DNA of 64,000 bases from Mesobaculum littorinae (lineage in GTDB: Bacteria > Pseudomonadota > Alphaproteobacteria > Rhodobacterales > Rhodobacteraceae), in assembly GCF_004011175.1 (NCBI RefSeq), contig NZ_RQXX01000002.1:806001-870000 (forward strand), written 5' to 3'. Under the pieces are notes generated by a model that did no database searches, had not been told where the DNA came from, and worked only from the letters and a program-made list of their open reading frames with translations. Below, in pieces: positions 40,741 through 50,233 of the stretch; within the stretch, counting starts at the first letter, position 1; each line of letters begins with the position of its first letter. The translations under genes and the position numbers were made by a program.

Positions 40741-41565
40741 ATGCGACTAATGTTTCTGGGCGATGTCTTCGGCCGCGCGGGCCGGGCCGCGATCACCGAA
40801 CGCCTTCCCGCGCTGCGCCATGACTGGCAGCTCGATTTCGTCGTGGTCAACGGCGAGAATGCAACCAACGGTGCGGGCCTTTCGGGGGCCCATGCCCGGC
40901 TTTTGTTCGAGGCGGGGGCCGACGTGGTCACGCTGGGCGATCATGCCTTCGACCAGAAGGACATGGGTCCGATGGCCGAGGCCGAGCCCCGCATCATCCG
41001 CCCGCTGAACTTTGCCAAGGCGCCCCCGGGGCGCGGTGCGCGCGTCTTCGAAGCGCCGGGCGGCCGCCGCGTGCTGGTCGCGCAGGTGCTGGGGCAGGTC
41101 TTCATGAAGCGGCCCTTCGACGATCCCTTTTCCGCCATCGACCGGGTGCTGATGAACACGCCGCTGGGGCAGGGGATCCATGCCGCTGTCGTCGACATCC
41201 ACTGCGAGGCGACGTCCGAGAAGATGGCGATGGGCCATTTCTGCGACGGGCGGGCCAGCCTCGTGGTGGGAACGCATACCCATGTGCCGACCGCCGACGC
41301 GATGATCCTGCAGGGCGGCACCGCGTATCTGAGCGATGCGGGCATGTGCGGCGACTATGCCTCGGTCATCGGGATGGAAAAGACCGAGCCGCTGCGCCGC
41401 TTCGTCACCGGCATGCCCCGTGGCAGGTTCGAACCGGCCCGCGGACCCGCCACGCTTTGCGGCGTCTATGTCGAGACCGACGATGCCACCGGCCGCGCCA
41501 CCCGGGTCGTCCCGGTGCGGCAGGGCGGGGCGCTGCCGCCGTCGGGCCCCGCGGATCCGGCGTGA
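40741..41565 (+). CDS. YmdB-like metallophosphoesterase (TIGR00282 family)
   Basis: A 274-residue calcineurin-like phosphoesterase. Metal-site motifs: FLGDVFGRAGR (residues 4-14), VVNGENATNGAG, TLGDHAFDQKD, VDIHCEATSEKMAMG and VVGTHTHVPTADA, in the TIGR00282 order. The Bacillus member YmdB is a cyclic-nucleotide phosphodiesterase that affects biofilm and motility genes; the role here is unknown. ATG 40741 gives normal length; no strong ribosome binding site is seen. Confidence 0.9.
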   Translation: MRLMFLGDVFGRAGRAAITERLPALRHDWQLDFVVVNGENATNGAGLSGAHARLLFEAGADVVTLGDHAFDQKDMGPMAEAEPRIIRPLNFAKAPPGRGARVFEAPGGRRVLVAQVLGQVFMKRPFDDPFSAIDRVLMNTPLGQGIHAAVVDIHCEATSEKMAMGHFCDGRASLVVGTHTHVPTADAMILQGGTAYLSDAGMCGDYASVIGMEKTEPLRRFVTGMPRGRFEPARGPATLCGVYVETDDATGRATRVVPVRQGGALPPSGPADPA

Positions 41566-41698
41566 GCGGACCCGGAACCCCGGTCCGCGCAGCCTCGGCC
41601 CGAAAAGACGCGGGCCGCGACCTTGTGGGCCGACGGCACGAAGTCGCCCCGATCTGCCAGCCTGAACCTGCAGGCCGTCCGGTCGCAGCCGGTCGGGC

Positions 41699-42916
41699 GT
41701 GCGGTTCGAAAGCGCGCGCGTGACGGAAGCGCGCGTGACGGGCGGTCGCGGACCCGTGGACGGCTTGGCGATCACCAGCGGGCGGGGCCCGCACCGGCAC
41801 TCCGGTCGTGGGCCCCTTGAGGGCGTCGCGAACGACGATCAGCCGTCTGATCGCGGGCGGCCGGGTCGTGAGCCGTCGCGTCCTGGGCAGCCGGAACCGG
41901 CGCCGTCGGGATCGGGGCCCTCGCGACCTGAGCCGTCGGAGATTGAGCCGTCGGAAATCGGGCAGCCGGAAGCCGGACAGCCGGGGCACGGGGCGATCGG
42001 GCGCGGCAGGGCGGGGCTGATCGCGATCCTCGTGCTGATCGGCGCGGGGTGGGGGCTGGGCCAGCCGCTGGCCAAGATCGCGGTGTCGGGCGGGCACCGG
42101 CATGTGGGCATCGTCTTCTGGCACATGTGCGTGACGGGGGCGATCATGGGTGCCGTGATGGTTGCCCGCCGCAGGTCGCTGCCCTTGGGGCGCCGGCACG
42201 TTGCGCTTTACCTGATGGTGGCGCTGCTGGGCACGGTGCTGCCCAACGCGGCCTCCTACCAGGCGGCGGTATACCTGCCCGCGGGCCTGGTGGCGCTGCT
42301 GATATCGCTGGTGCCGATGTTCGCCTTCCCGATCGCGCTGGCCGCCGGGCTCGACCGGTTTTCCTGGGGCCGGGCGCTGGGGCTGGGGCTTGGCCTTTGC
42401 GGCGTGCTTCTGGTCACGCTGCCCGAGACCAGCCTGCCCGATCCGGCGATGGCGGGCTTCGTGCCGCTGGCGCTGATCGCCCCGGTCTTCTATGCGCTCG
42501 AGGGCAATGCCGTGGCGAAATGGGGCCTGCCGGAGCTTGACGCCGTCCAGCTGCTGTTCGGCGCGACGCTGCTGGGCCTGCCGGTCGCCGCCGGGCTGGC
42601 GCTGGGGACCGGCACCTTCATCGATCCGCGCCCGCCCTGGGGGCTGCCAGAGCTTGCAGTGGTCGCCTCGGGCGCCGTGCATGCGGTGGTCTATACCGGA
42701 TATCTGTGGCTGGTCGGACGGGCCGGATCTGTCTTTGCCGCGCAGGTCGCCTATCTCGTCACCGCCTCGGGGCTGGTGTGGTCGATGGCGATCCTGGGCG
42801 AACGCTATTCGGGGTGGATCGGCGCCGCGCTTCTGGCGATGTTCGCGGGCCTTTTCCTGGTGCAGCCGCGCCCCAGATCGAAGCTTGTGCCGCGCCCGCA
42901 CGACGTTAAGCTCTGA
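41699..42916 (+). CDS. EamA/DMT family transporter with repetitive N-terminus
   Basis: The conserved part (from about residue 105, LIAILVLIGAGWGLGQPLAK) has ten hydrophobic helices in two EamA repeats, with ALIAPVFYALEGNAVAKWG and the ending AILGERYSGWIGAALLAMFAGLFL. Substrate unknown; such proteins export metabolites or amino acids. The first 100 residues are Pro/Ser/Gly/Glu-rich with EPSEIEPSEIGQPEAGQPG repeats and are not family-like. The GTG at 41699 is the furthest start; a GTG at 41756 or later is possible, so the start is unsure. Confidence 0.8.
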   Translation: MRFESARVTEARVTGGRGPVDGLAITSGRGPHRHSGRGPLEGVANDDQPSDRGRPGREPSRPGQPEPAPSGSGPSRPEPSEIEPSEIGQPEAGQPGHGAIGRGRAGLIAILVLIGAGWGLGQPLAKIAVSGGHRHVGIVFWHMCVTGAIMGAVMVARRRSLPLGRRHVALYLMVALLGTVLPNAASYQAAVYLPAGLVALLISLVPMFAFPIALAAGLDRFSWGRALGLGLGLCGVLLVTLPETSLPDPAMAGFVPLALIAPVFYALEGNAVAKWGLPELDAVQLLFGATLLGLPVAAGLALGTGTFIDPRPPWGLPELAVVASGAVHAVVYTGYLWLVGRAGSVFAAQVAYLVTASGLVWSMAILGERYSGWIGAALLAMFAGLFLVQPRPRSKLVPRPHDVKL

Positions 42917-42942
42917 CCGGCCCGCCGGAGACCCGCATCCCA

Positions 42943-44721
42943 ATGAACCTATTCGTCTTTGACCCGACCACGCAGGCGATGCTCGCGCTGGCCGTGGTCG
43001 TTGGCATGTTCCTGCTCTTCGCCCGCGAAACCTACCCGACCGAGGTTGTCGCGATCTCGGGCGCGGGGCTGATGTTCGCGCTGGGACTTCTGCCTTATGA
43101 TGCCGCGCTCGCGGTCTTTGCCAACCCCGCGCCTTGGACCATCGCGGCGATGTTTCTGGTGATGGGGGGGCTGGTGCGCACCGGGGCGGTGCAGTGGCTG
43201 ACCGAGCAGGCCGACCGCCATTCCACCATCCGCCCGCGTTCGACCCTGTTGATCAGCCTTGCCGTGGTGGCGGTGGGGTCGGCCTTCATGAACAACACCC
43301 CCGTCGTGGTGGTGATGATCCCGGTCTTCGTTCAGCTGTCCAAGCGGCTGGGCATCCTGCCGTCCAAGATCCTGATCCCGCTCAGCTATGCGGCGATCCT
43401 GGGCGGCACGCTGACGCTGATCGGCACCTCGACCAACCTGCTGGTCGACGGCGTCGCCCGGTCGCGGGGGCTTGAGCCCTTCGGCATCTTCGAGATCCTG
43501 CCGCTGGGGCTGGTGCAGGTGACGGTGGGTGCGCTCTACCTCTCCTTTTTCGGCCGGCACCTGCTGCCCGACCGGCAGTCGATGGGCGTGGCGCTCAGCG
43601 ACCGGCGCAAGATGAAGTACTTCACCGAGGTGGCGCTGCCCGAGGATTCCGCGCTCATCGGTCAGGAGGTCCTGTCGGTCGACCTGTTCCGCCGCGAAGG
43701 CGTGCGGGTGGTCGACGTGCTGCGCGGCGATGCCTCGCTGCGCCGGGACCTGGCGGCGGTCACGCTCGAACCCGGCGACCGCGTCGTCCTGCGGACCGAG
43801 ATGGCCGAGCTGCTGGGCCTGCAGCAGAACCGCGACCTGCGCGCGGTCGACAAGCTGTCGTCGGTCGCGACCGAGACGGTCGAGGTGCTGATCACCCCCG
43901 GCTGCCGCATGGTGGGCCGGTCGCTGGGCGCGATGCGCCTCAGGCGGCGCTACGGCGTCTACCCGCTGGCGGTGCATCGCCGGAACCAGAACATCGGCCG
44001 GCAGCTGGACGAGGTCGTCGTGCGGGTGGGCGATACGCTGCTGCTGGAAGGCAACCCCGCCGACATCCAGCGGCTGGCGCAGGACATGGAGCTGGTCGAC
44101 ATGACCCGGCCCTCGGCGCAGGCGTTCCGCCGGGGCCACGCGCCCATCGCCGTGGGCGCGCTGGCGGCGGTCGTGGCGCTGGCCGCGCTGGGCGTGGCGC
44201 CGATCTTCGGGCTGGCGGTGCTGGCCGTCGCGGTGATCCTTCTGACCCGGTGCGTCGACGCGGACGAGGCGTTTTCGTTCATCGAGGGCCGGCTGCTTGC
44301 GCTGATCTTCGCGATGCTGGCCGTCGGCGTGGGGCTTGAGCAAAGCGGCGCGGTGGCGCTGATCGTCGATGCCATCGGCCCGCTGCTGGTTGGGGCGCCG
44401 CCGGTGCTGGTGATCTTCGCGATCTACCTGCTGGCCTCGACCCTGACCGAGCTTGTGTCGAACAACGCGGTGGGGGTGATCCTGACCCCCATCGCGATCG
44501 AGCTGGGGCTGGCGCTGGGGCTCGACCCCCGGGCTCTGGTCGTGGCCGTGATGTTCGCGGCGTCGGCCGCGTTCTCGACGCCGATCGGCTATCAGACCAA
44601 CATGCTGGTCTATGGTCCGGGCGGCTATCGTTTCACCGATTACATGAAGGTGGGAATCCCGATGAACCTGCTTCTGGGCGTGGTGGCAAGCTGCGTCATT
44701 CCGCTGATCTGGCCGGTATGA
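42943..44721 (+). CDS. SLC13-type permease with two TrkA-C domains
   Basis: A 592-residue inner-membrane symporter. About five N-terminal helices include the SAFMNNTPVVVVMIPVF and GGTLTLIGTSTNLLVDG signatures; two TrkA-C (RCK-C) regulatory domains follow (residues about 215-290 and 300-385); a second set of helices includes LTELVSNNAVGVILTPIAIE and TPIGYQTNMLVYGPGGY. This layout belongs to the divalent-anion (sulfate, dicarboxylate) Na+ symporter branch; the substrate is unknown. It follows the EamA gene by 26 bases and overlaps the lipoprotein gene. Confidence 0.9.
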   Translation: MNLFVFDPTTQAMLALAVVVGMFLLFARETYPTEVVAISGAGLMFALGLLPYDAALAVFANPAPWTIAAMFLVMGGLVRTGAVQWLTEQADRHSTIRPRSTLLISLAVVAVGSAFMNNTPVVVVMIPVFVQLSKRLGILPSKILIPLSYAAILGGTLTLIGTSTNLLVDGVARSRGLEPFGIFEILPLGLVQVTVGALYLSFFGRHLLPDRQSMGVALSDRRKMKYFTEVALPEDSALIGQEVLSVDLFRREGVRVVDVLRGDASLRRDLAAVTLEPGDRVVLRTEMAELLGLQQNRDLRAVDKLSSVATETVEVLITPGCRMVGRSLGAMRLRRRYGVYPLAVHRRNQNIGRQLDEVVVRVGDTLLLEGNPADIQRLAQDMELVDMTRPSAQAFRRGHAPIAVGALAAVVALAALGVAPIFGLAVLAVAVILLTRCVDADEAFSFIEGRLLALIFAMLAVGVGLEQSGAVALIVDAIGPLLVGAPPVLVIFAIYLLASTLTELVSNNAVGVILTPIAIELGLALGLDPRALVVAVMFAASAAFSTPIGYQTNMLVYGPGGYRFTDYMKVGIPMNLLLGVVASCVIPLIWPV

Positions 44722-45143
44722 TGCGCCGCGCTGCACATCCCGCCCGCGACCCCGACAACCACGCCGGCCCGCGTCGGACCGGGTGCCGGCTTCACCGTCT
44801 GGCCGCGCTGGCCTTGCTCCCGCTGCTTGCGGCCTGCGCGGCCACCGGTCCCACGCGCGGGCCCGAGGCGACGCCGCGCGCCGATGCCCGCCCGGCCGAG
44901 GTGACGCTGTACCGCGACACGCTGACGGCCCGCTTCGACGACGGCCAGCTCTGCGCCGCGCCCCGCCCGGGGCGCAGCGGCGGCTGGTCGGGGGCATTCA
45001 TCGGCTGCGCCCATCCCTGGCAGGCCGTCGTCGCCACCCCAACGACCCGTCCGCGCCAGCCGCTGCGTCGCGGCGGGGCAGGCGTCACCCTGACCCCGCC
45101 CGAGGGGGCGGGGGAAAGCTGGGGCGCGCAGCCGGGCATGTAA
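44718..45143 (+). CDS. Putative small lipoprotein
   Basis: A 141-residue protein starting within the SLC13 stop codon (ATGA overlap). A hydrophobic stretch ends in LLAACAATG, a lipobox with C40 as the attachment site. The long basic leader before it may mean a later start, but none is obvious. The mature part carries LYRDTLTARFDDGQLCAAPRPG and a second cysteine pair candidate (FIGCAHPW). No family recognised. The product may act with the permease. Confidence 0.6.
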   Translation: MMRRAAHPARDPDNHAGPRRTGCRLHRLAALALLPLLAACAATGPTRGPEATPRADARPAEVTLYRDTLTARFDDGQLCAAPRPGRSGGWSGAFIGCAHPWQAVVATPTTRPRQPLRRGGAGVTLTPPEGAGESWGAQPGM

Positions 45144-45259
45144 GGGCGTACGCCATGGCGGCTCGGACCCGCGCACCGCGCGGGTTGCACATGCGGCGCA
45201 AGCCATTGCAAAATGGCGTGTTTCCCGCCATCCGGTGGGCGTCGAGAGAAGGAAAAGCC

Positions 45260-45736
45260 ATGAGTGTTCAGTGCCGCCGGGCTGGGGCAGATGACGGTGA
45301 GGCCGTCGCGGACCTGATCGAGGATCTTCAAGCCTACCACGACCTGCCGCGCCAGTCGCGCGCCGAGATCCTGTCCGACCTTGCCACCATGCCCGAGGGG
45401 TTCGAGGTCTGGCTGGCCGAGGATGACGCGCGCCGCGCGCTCGGGATCGCGCTGGCCTGCGTCTATCCCGGGCCGGGCATCGCGGCGGGCTGCTACCTCA
45501 AGGAGCTTTTCGTGACGTCCCGCGCCCGGCAGGGCGGGGTCGGGCGCGCCCTGATGCAGGCGCTTGCAGCCTCGGCGCTGGCACGGGGCGCGCAACGCAT
45601 CGACTGGGTGACGTCGTGGGACAACGAGGTGGCGCGATCCTTCTACGACGGCCTCGGCGCTCAAGCGAACGGGAACAAGCTTTTCTACCGCATCGACGGG
45701 GACGCGCTTGCGACGCTCGCGGGGGATGCCGGCTGA
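45260..45736 (+). CDS. GNAT family N-acetyltransferase
   Basis: A 158-residue GNAT enzyme starting MSVQCRRAGADDGEAVADLI. Motif A: YLKELFVTSRARQGGVGRALMQAL; motif B: WVTSWDNEVARSFYDGLGAQ. The AAGGA before ATG 45260 sets the start; the frame reaching back to 44783 is a shadow of the lipoprotein gene. Substrate unknown, possibly a polyamine or small amine by general pattern. Confidence 0.85.
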   Translation: MSVQCRRAGADDGEAVADLIEDLQAYHDLPRQSRAEILSDLATMPEGFEVWLAEDDARRALGIALACVYPGPGIAAGCYLKELFVTSRARQGGVGRALMQALAASALARGAQRIDWVTSWDNEVARSFYDGLGAQANGNKLFYRIDGDALATLAGDAG

Positions 45737-45935
45737 CCGACCGCGACACCGCCGCCGGACGCGGTGCGGGCGCGCTCCGCTATGGCCATTGCGGCGGGTG
45801 CGGGATCGGGGGGCGAGGCGCGGGGCCCCGGCGTCGGGTTTCGGTGGCCGGTTCCGCAGGGCATTGCCCCACCCCTGAGGCATGGGATATAGGGCGGCAA
45901 TCCCACATGTCGGACACCAGAAGAGAGACGGGCAC

Positions 45936-46676
45936 ATGGCAGGCCATTCCAAATGGGCGAACATCCAGCATCGCAAGGGCCGGCAGGATGCTGCCCGGTC
46001 GAAGCTGTTTTCGAAACTCGCCAAGGAGATCACGGTCGCCGCGAAGATGGGCGACCCCGATCCCGACAAGAACCCCCGCCTGCGCCTTGCGGTGAAAGAG
46101 GCGAAATCGCAGTCCGTCCCGAAGGACGTGATCGACCGCGCGATCAAGAAATCGCAGGGCGGCGACGCCGAGAACTACGAGGAAATCCGGTATGAGGGCT
46201 ACGGCCCCAACGGCGTTGCCGTGATCGTCGAGGCGATGACCGACAACCGCAACCGCACCGCGTCCTCCGTGCGCTCGACCTTCGGCAAGAACGGCGGCAA
46301 CCTCGGCGAAACCGGCTCGGTCTCGTTCATGTTCGACCGCAAGGGGCAGGTGATCTACCCTGCCTCGGCGGGCGATGCCGAGGACGTGCTGATGGCCGCG
46401 ATCGAGGCAGGCGCCGAGGACGTGGAAAGCGGCGAGGAATGGCACGTGGTCTGGTGTGCCGATACCGACCTGGCCGAGGTCTCGACCAAGCTCGAAGAGC
46501 AGCTGGGCGAAAGCGAATCGACCAAGCTGGTGTGGCGACCGCAGAACACGACCGAACTTGGTCTCGAGGACATGCAGAAGCTGATGAAGCTGATCGACGC
46601 GCTCGAAGACGACGACGACGTGCAGACCGTGACCGCGAACTTCGAAACCTCGGACGAGGTGATGGCGGCGCTCTGA
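45936..46676 (+). CDS. yebC: YebC/PmpR family protein
   Basis: A 246-residue protein opening [19 protein letters not shown], the family signature. YebC proteins were described as transcription regulators and more recently linked to translation of proline stretches. Characteristic are [44 protein letters not shown] and the acidic C-terminal part. The Pro-rich proteins of this genome make the translation role interesting. ATG 45936 has an AGAGAG site upstream. Confidence 0.95.
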   Translation: MAGHSKWANIQHRKGRQDAARSKLFSKLAKEITVAAKMGDPDPDKNPRLRLAVKEAKSQSVPKDVIDRAIKKSQGGDAENYEEIRYEGYGPNGVAVIVEAMTDNRNRTASSVRSTFGKNGGNLGETGSVSFMFDRKGQVIYPASAGDAEDVLMAAIEAGAEDVESGEEWHVVWCADTDLAEVSTKLEEQLGESESTKLVWRPQNTTELGLEDMQKLMKLIDALEDDDDVQTVTANFETSDEVMAAL

Positions 46677-46753
46677 CCCGCCGCTCTGACCCGCCGCCCG
46701 ACCCCGCGCCGAGGCTCCGGCCCGGGAGACGGCGTGAGGGCGGGCCCGAGTGG

Positions 46754-46781
46754 CGTCACCGGGTGACGGCACCGGGTGACG
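46754..46781. repeat. Palindrome and partial repeat after yebC
   Basis: CGTCACC-G-GGTGACG (46754-46768) is a 15-base dyad; CACCGGGTGACG repeats right after it. No T run follows, so a terminator is doubtful; it may be an operator for the next gene. Confidence 0.4.
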
Positions 46782-46876
46782 GGGCCGCACGACTTGGCCG
46801 CGTGGCCGGGATACCACACTTTGCGCCACACGCGCGTCGCGCGCGGAACCCAGCAAAGGATCGGTGGTTGACCGAT

Positions 46877-47614
46877 ATGTCCTATGCACACGCAGAACCC
46901 GGGGCGGAGGGTCGCCCCCGGCGGTTACGCGACTGGCACCGCAGGGTCGCGCGCCATGCGGCCCTTTTCGCGACCGGGTTCGGTGCGGCCCTCGCGATCT
47001 GCGTGCCGCTCGCACCGGCGATCGCGTCCGACAAGGACGGGCGCCCGGGCGTCGAGGCGGCCGCCGAGGATCCCGATGCCGCCCTGATCCTCCGTCTCCA
47101 GAAGGGCGGCGTCGTCGTTTTCCTCCGCACCGCCGAAACCGACGAGACGTCCCCTGATGCCCGGATCCTCGACCAGCGCGACCGGCAGCGCACCCTGACG
47201 CGCGGGGGGCGGATGCAGGCCGCTATCCTGGGTGCCGCATTCGAGACGCTCGACATCCGGCCCGGGCGGGTGCTCTCCAGCCCGTTGAGTCGCGCCCGCG
47301 ACACGGCCGAGCTGGCCTTCGGCCGGGGCGATGTCGAGGTCACGCGGATCCTCGGAAATTACTGCAGGACAGCCGGCTGCGAGGTCCGGCACCAGGCGGC
47401 CATCCAGGGTCTTCTGACCTCTCCGCCGCCCGAGGGGCGGGTGACGGTGCTGGTCGGGCATCGCACCTCGCTCGAACGTGCCACGGGGCAGGCGTTCCCC
47501 GAGGCGGAGCTGCCCGACTGTTCGATGGCGGTGTTCGATCCGCAAGAGAGCGGCCCCCGGCTTCTGGGGATCCTCGAACCCCACGCCCTTCTTGCGGCGG
47601 CGGCGCAGGGCTGA
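46877..47614 (+). CDS. Histidine-phosphatase-fold protein lacking the nucleophilic His
   Basis: A 245-residue exported protein: basic N-terminus, hydrophobic segment (residues 28-50, ending APAIAS), then a histidine phosphatase domain. The catalytic RH(G) motif is altered: GGVVVFLRTAETDET, where T85 (codon ACC at 47129-47131) replaces the phosphate-accepting histidine. Other family residues remain: LTRGGRMQAAILG, VLSSPLSRARDTAELAF and the second histidine H195 in LVGHRTSLE. It should therefore be inactive as a phosphatase but may bind phosphorylated ligands. The ATG at 46877 begins the family-like leader. Confidence 0.78.
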   Translation: MSYAHAEPGAEGRPRRLRDWHRRVARHAALFATGFGAALAICVPLAPAIASDKDGRPGVEAAAEDPDAALILRLQKGGVVVFLRTAETDETSPDARILDQRDRQRTLTRGGRMQAAILGAAFETLDIRPGRVLSSPLSRARDTAELAFGRGDVEVTRILGNYCRTAGCEVRHQAAIQGLLTSPPPEGRVTVLVGHRTSLERATGQAFPEAELPDCSMAVFDPQESGPRLLGILEPHALLAAAAQG

Positions 47615-47769
47615 CCGCGGGCCGCGCCTCTGCGCTGGAAAGCGGGTGGCGGCAGACCGGCGGCGTCGCGCGACCGGGCGGGCAGGGGGAGGCCTGTGGG
47701 CGGGAGACACTCGGTCTGGCCATCGTTTTGCCGTTGACGGCCCCGGGAACTCGGGCTTGATGTCGGGCC

Positions 47770-48606
47770 ATGTCACAGTATCGCTATCACACGCCCGTCG
47801 CGGGCCTTCCGCCACAGTCCGAGCTTAGCACCGGACGTGCGGTCCTGACGCCTGCCTATGCGCTGATCCCCGGCACCACGATGCGGGACATCACCGCCTC
47901 GCTCCTGCCGTTCTGGACCGGCATGCGCGCCTGGGTGCTGGCCCGTCCGATGTCGGGCTTCGCCGAGACCTTTTCGCACCTGCTGGTCGAGCTTGCGCCC
48001 GGTGGCGGAAGCGACCGCCCCGAAATCGCGCCCGAAGCCCAGTCGGTGCTTTTCGTCGTGGGCGGCGCGGTGACGCTGCACCTGGGCGAGACCGCGCACC
48101 GGCTCGAGGCTGGGGGCTATGCCTACATCGCGGCGGGCGAACCCTGGCGGATCGCGCAGGAGGGCGAGGGCCCGGCGACGTTCCACTGGCTGCGCAAGCG
48201 CTACGAGGCGGTCGAGGGGCTGGACCGGCCCGAGAGCTTTACCGCGACGGATGCGGGCACCGAGCCCGTCGCGATGCCGGGCACCGACGGGCGCTGGGCG
48301 ACGACGCGCTTCGTCGATCCGGGCGATCTGCGCCACGACATGCACGTCAACATCGTGACCCTCTCGCCCGGGGCGACGATCCCCTTCGCCGAAACCCACG
48401 TGATGGAGCACGGCCTCTTCGTGCTGCAGGGCCGCGGCGTCTACCAGCTGAACCGCGACTGGGTCGAGGTCGAGGCGGGCGACTACATGTGGCTGCGCGC
48501 CTTCTGCCCGCAATCCTGCCACGCCAGCGGGACCGAACCCTTCCGTTACCTGCTGTACAAGGACGTCAACCGCCACATGCCCCTGGGCCCCGCCACGCCG
48601 CGCTAG
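47770..48606 (+). CDS. allE: (S)-ureidoglycine aminohydrolase (bicupin)
   Basis: A 278-residue double-cupin enzyme that converts S-ureidoglycine to S-ureidoglycolate and ammonia in the purine/allantoin pathway. The manganese site of the second cupin is seen as E208, H210 and H214 (ETHVMEHG) and Q248 (FCPQSC), matching E. coli AllE (YlbA). The N-terminal TPAYALIPGTTMRDITASLLP segment is also conserved. It stands alone: no other allantoin genes lie within a few kb. The purine-type operon at 10-18 kb is in the same window. Confidence 0.88.
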   Translation: MSQYRYHTPVAGLPPQSELSTGRAVLTPAYALIPGTTMRDITASLLPFWTGMRAWVLARPMSGFAETFSHLLVELAPGGGSDRPEIAPEAQSVLFVVGGAVTLHLGETAHRLEAGGYAYIAAGEPWRIAQEGEGPATFHWLRKRYEAVEGLDRPESFTATDAGTEPVAMPGTDGRWATTRFVDPGDLRHDMHVNIVTLSPGATIPFAETHVMEHGLFVLQGRGVYQLNRDWVEVEAGDYMWLRAFCPQSCHASGTEPFRYLLYKDVNRHMPLGPATPR

Positions 48607-48913
48607 GGCCACCGGGGCGCCCCTGCGCAGGGCGCCCCTTGGGGTCTGTTGCCGAGGGGGAGGCGCCCGGGTCCGGGCCGTCCGGAGCGCCTCCGTCCTG
48701 TGCGGCCCCATCCGGTACGACCCGCCGTCTTGCCGCGATCGGCGGCTTACTAGGGATGCGGGCGTCGATGCGCGACCCGGCCAGCCGGAGCAGGTGCGAC
48801 CGGGATCGGCTGCGCGGCCCGGGTTGCCGCCGCATCTTCGGCCTGTCGCAGGTCTCAAGGGGGCCTGCGCCGCTCGCGATCCGCCCGCCGGGCGGGGGGG
48901 CACGCACCTTGGC
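48607..48913. other. Convergent intergenic gap
   Basis: 307 bases between allE and the lysE-type gene. It contains the stem-loop at 48614; no gene is seen. Confidence 0.45.
48614..48640 (+). terminator. Stem-loop terminator candidate after allE
   Basis: Perfect 9-base stem GGGGCGCCC (48614-48622) / GGGCGCCCC (48630-48638), seven-base loop, then only TT. Very stable but with a poor T run. Confidence 0.6.
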
Positions 48914-49525
48914 TCACCGCTCCATGAACGCAAGCCGCAGCGCGAGCGCGGCGAAGGCGGTCGCGAAGCCTCCGCGCAGCCACGCCATCGCGGCGGGGCG
49001 CGACAGCACCCGGTCACGCAGAAAGGCCGCGAAGAGGGCGTAGAGGGCGAAGGCCGCGAAGGTGAGCGCCATGAAGGCGATAGCCAGCCCCGTCATGTGC
49101 CACGCGGCGTCCCGCCCCCCTGCCGTCACGGACTGGGGCAGGAAGGCCAGGAAGAAGATCGACAGCTTCGGGTTCAGCAGGTTCAGCGCGATACCGTCGC
49201 GGACCAGGCGCCACGCGGTCGCGTGCGCATCCCGGCCTTCAACGGACAGCGTGCCCGCGCCGCGCCAGACCTGCGCGGCCATCCAGAGCAGAAAGGCCAC
49301 GCCGGCCAGCTTCACGACCTGGAAGGCGGTCGCGCTGGCATGGAGCACCGCCGCGAGCCCGAGGATCGAGGCGGCCATGTGGGGCAGGATTCCCAGCGTG
49401 CAGCCCGCCGCGGCGACAAGGCCCGCGCGCAGCCCCTGGCCCAGCGTGACGGCCAGCGTGTAGACGACCCCCGGCCCGGGCATCAGGACGACGATCAGGG
49501 CGGTGGCGAAAAATGACCACGTCAT
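48914..49525 (-). CDS. LysE/RhtB family amino-acid exporter
   Basis: A 203-residue inner-membrane protein with six hydrophobic helices. The opening FFATALIVVLMPGPGVVYTLAVTLGQG and AAAGCTLGILPHMAASILGLAAVL are the LysE/RhtB signature; LNPKLSIFFLAFLPQSV is the conserved central motif. Likely exports an amino acid or derivative; substrate unknown. The AraC regulator lies upstream on the same strand, an arrangement often seen for such exporters, though 708 bases separate them. Confidence 0.9.
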   Translation of the reverse strand: MTWSFFATALIVVLMPGPGVVYTLAVTLGQGLRAGLVAAAGCTLGILPHMAASILGLAAVLHASATAFQVVKLAGVAFLLWMAAQVWRGAGTLSVEGRDAHATAWRLVRDGIALNLLNPKLSIFFLAFLPQSVTAGGRDAAWHMTGLAIAFMALTFAAFALYALFAAFLRDRVLSRPAAMAWLRGGFATAFAALALRLAFMER

Positions 49526-50233
49526 GTGCGGCTCCTCCTGTCGGCGCCGTCGGTTCCACCCGGCAAAAGGCCGGCCCGGACCGGGGCGCCAGGGCCTGCC
49601 ATGATGCGGACAGCCGGGCCCCGTTCCGCAGGTCCCTCCGGCCCGGCCCCCTCGTGCCGGCCTTCGGTCCAGATAAGGCGTCGCAGGACCGCGGGGGAAA
49701 GGGTCGGGGCCGGGCCGCGGCTTTCGGCGCCCTTTCGGGCATCGGCGTTATGCAAAAGGCTGCCGGAGATGATCTCGCTACGGGCGGGGGGCTCTGCCTG
49801 TCGGGCGACCACTGGGTGGGACGCAGGACCGGTCGCGGGCGCCGCCATCGGATCTTCGGTGATCTGAGGTGGGCCGAACGTTGTCCGCCGCGCGACGCGG
49901 GCGGGCGCACCCGCGTTGCACAGGTCCCTGCGCGGCGCGGTACCCGGAAACCCGGCGCCTTTGCCGAGCCGGCAGACCAACGCCGCCGCGGCGCTGCGAT
50001 ACCGCGTGGGGGGCGACCGCAAAGCCGCAAACAGCGTCCTCAACCTCCGCTTCGCGGGCAGGTCCGTTTCGGCGCGCCCGTCGATCCGTCGACACGCGGC
50101 GCCCGCGTTCGGGGTGAGCGCGGCCGCCGCGTCCGGGGGCGCAGGCCTATCCCGGACCCCGGCAAGGATCGGGACGAGCGCGGGGAAGGTCGGGGCGATG
50201 GGCGGGGTGTCGGGGAATGGTGTCATCGCCCGG
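49526..50233. other. Long gap between AraC and LysE genes
   Basis: 708 bases with no supported gene. A 234-codon frame (49522-50226, minus) spans it but is Pro/Ala/Arg-rich, has no family similarity and its codon composition resembles antisense noise. No hairpin or operator stands out. Confidence 0.4.

Noticed and set aside
41420-41440. GGTTCGAACC, resembling a tRNA T-loop
   Set aside because: Lies inside the YmdB-like coding sequence and no acceptor or anticodon arms can be folded around it.
42949-44997. Minus-strand open frame of 682 codons, His/Gln/Arg-rich
   Set aside because: Exact antisense of the SLC13 permease; composition is that of the reverse complement of a hydrophobic protein gene.
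49522-50226. Minus-strand open frame of 234 codons in a 708-base gap
   Set aside because: The only long frame not shadowing a gene, so considered seriously; but no ribosome binding site, no hydrophobic core, no family pattern, and similar frames exist on the other strand.
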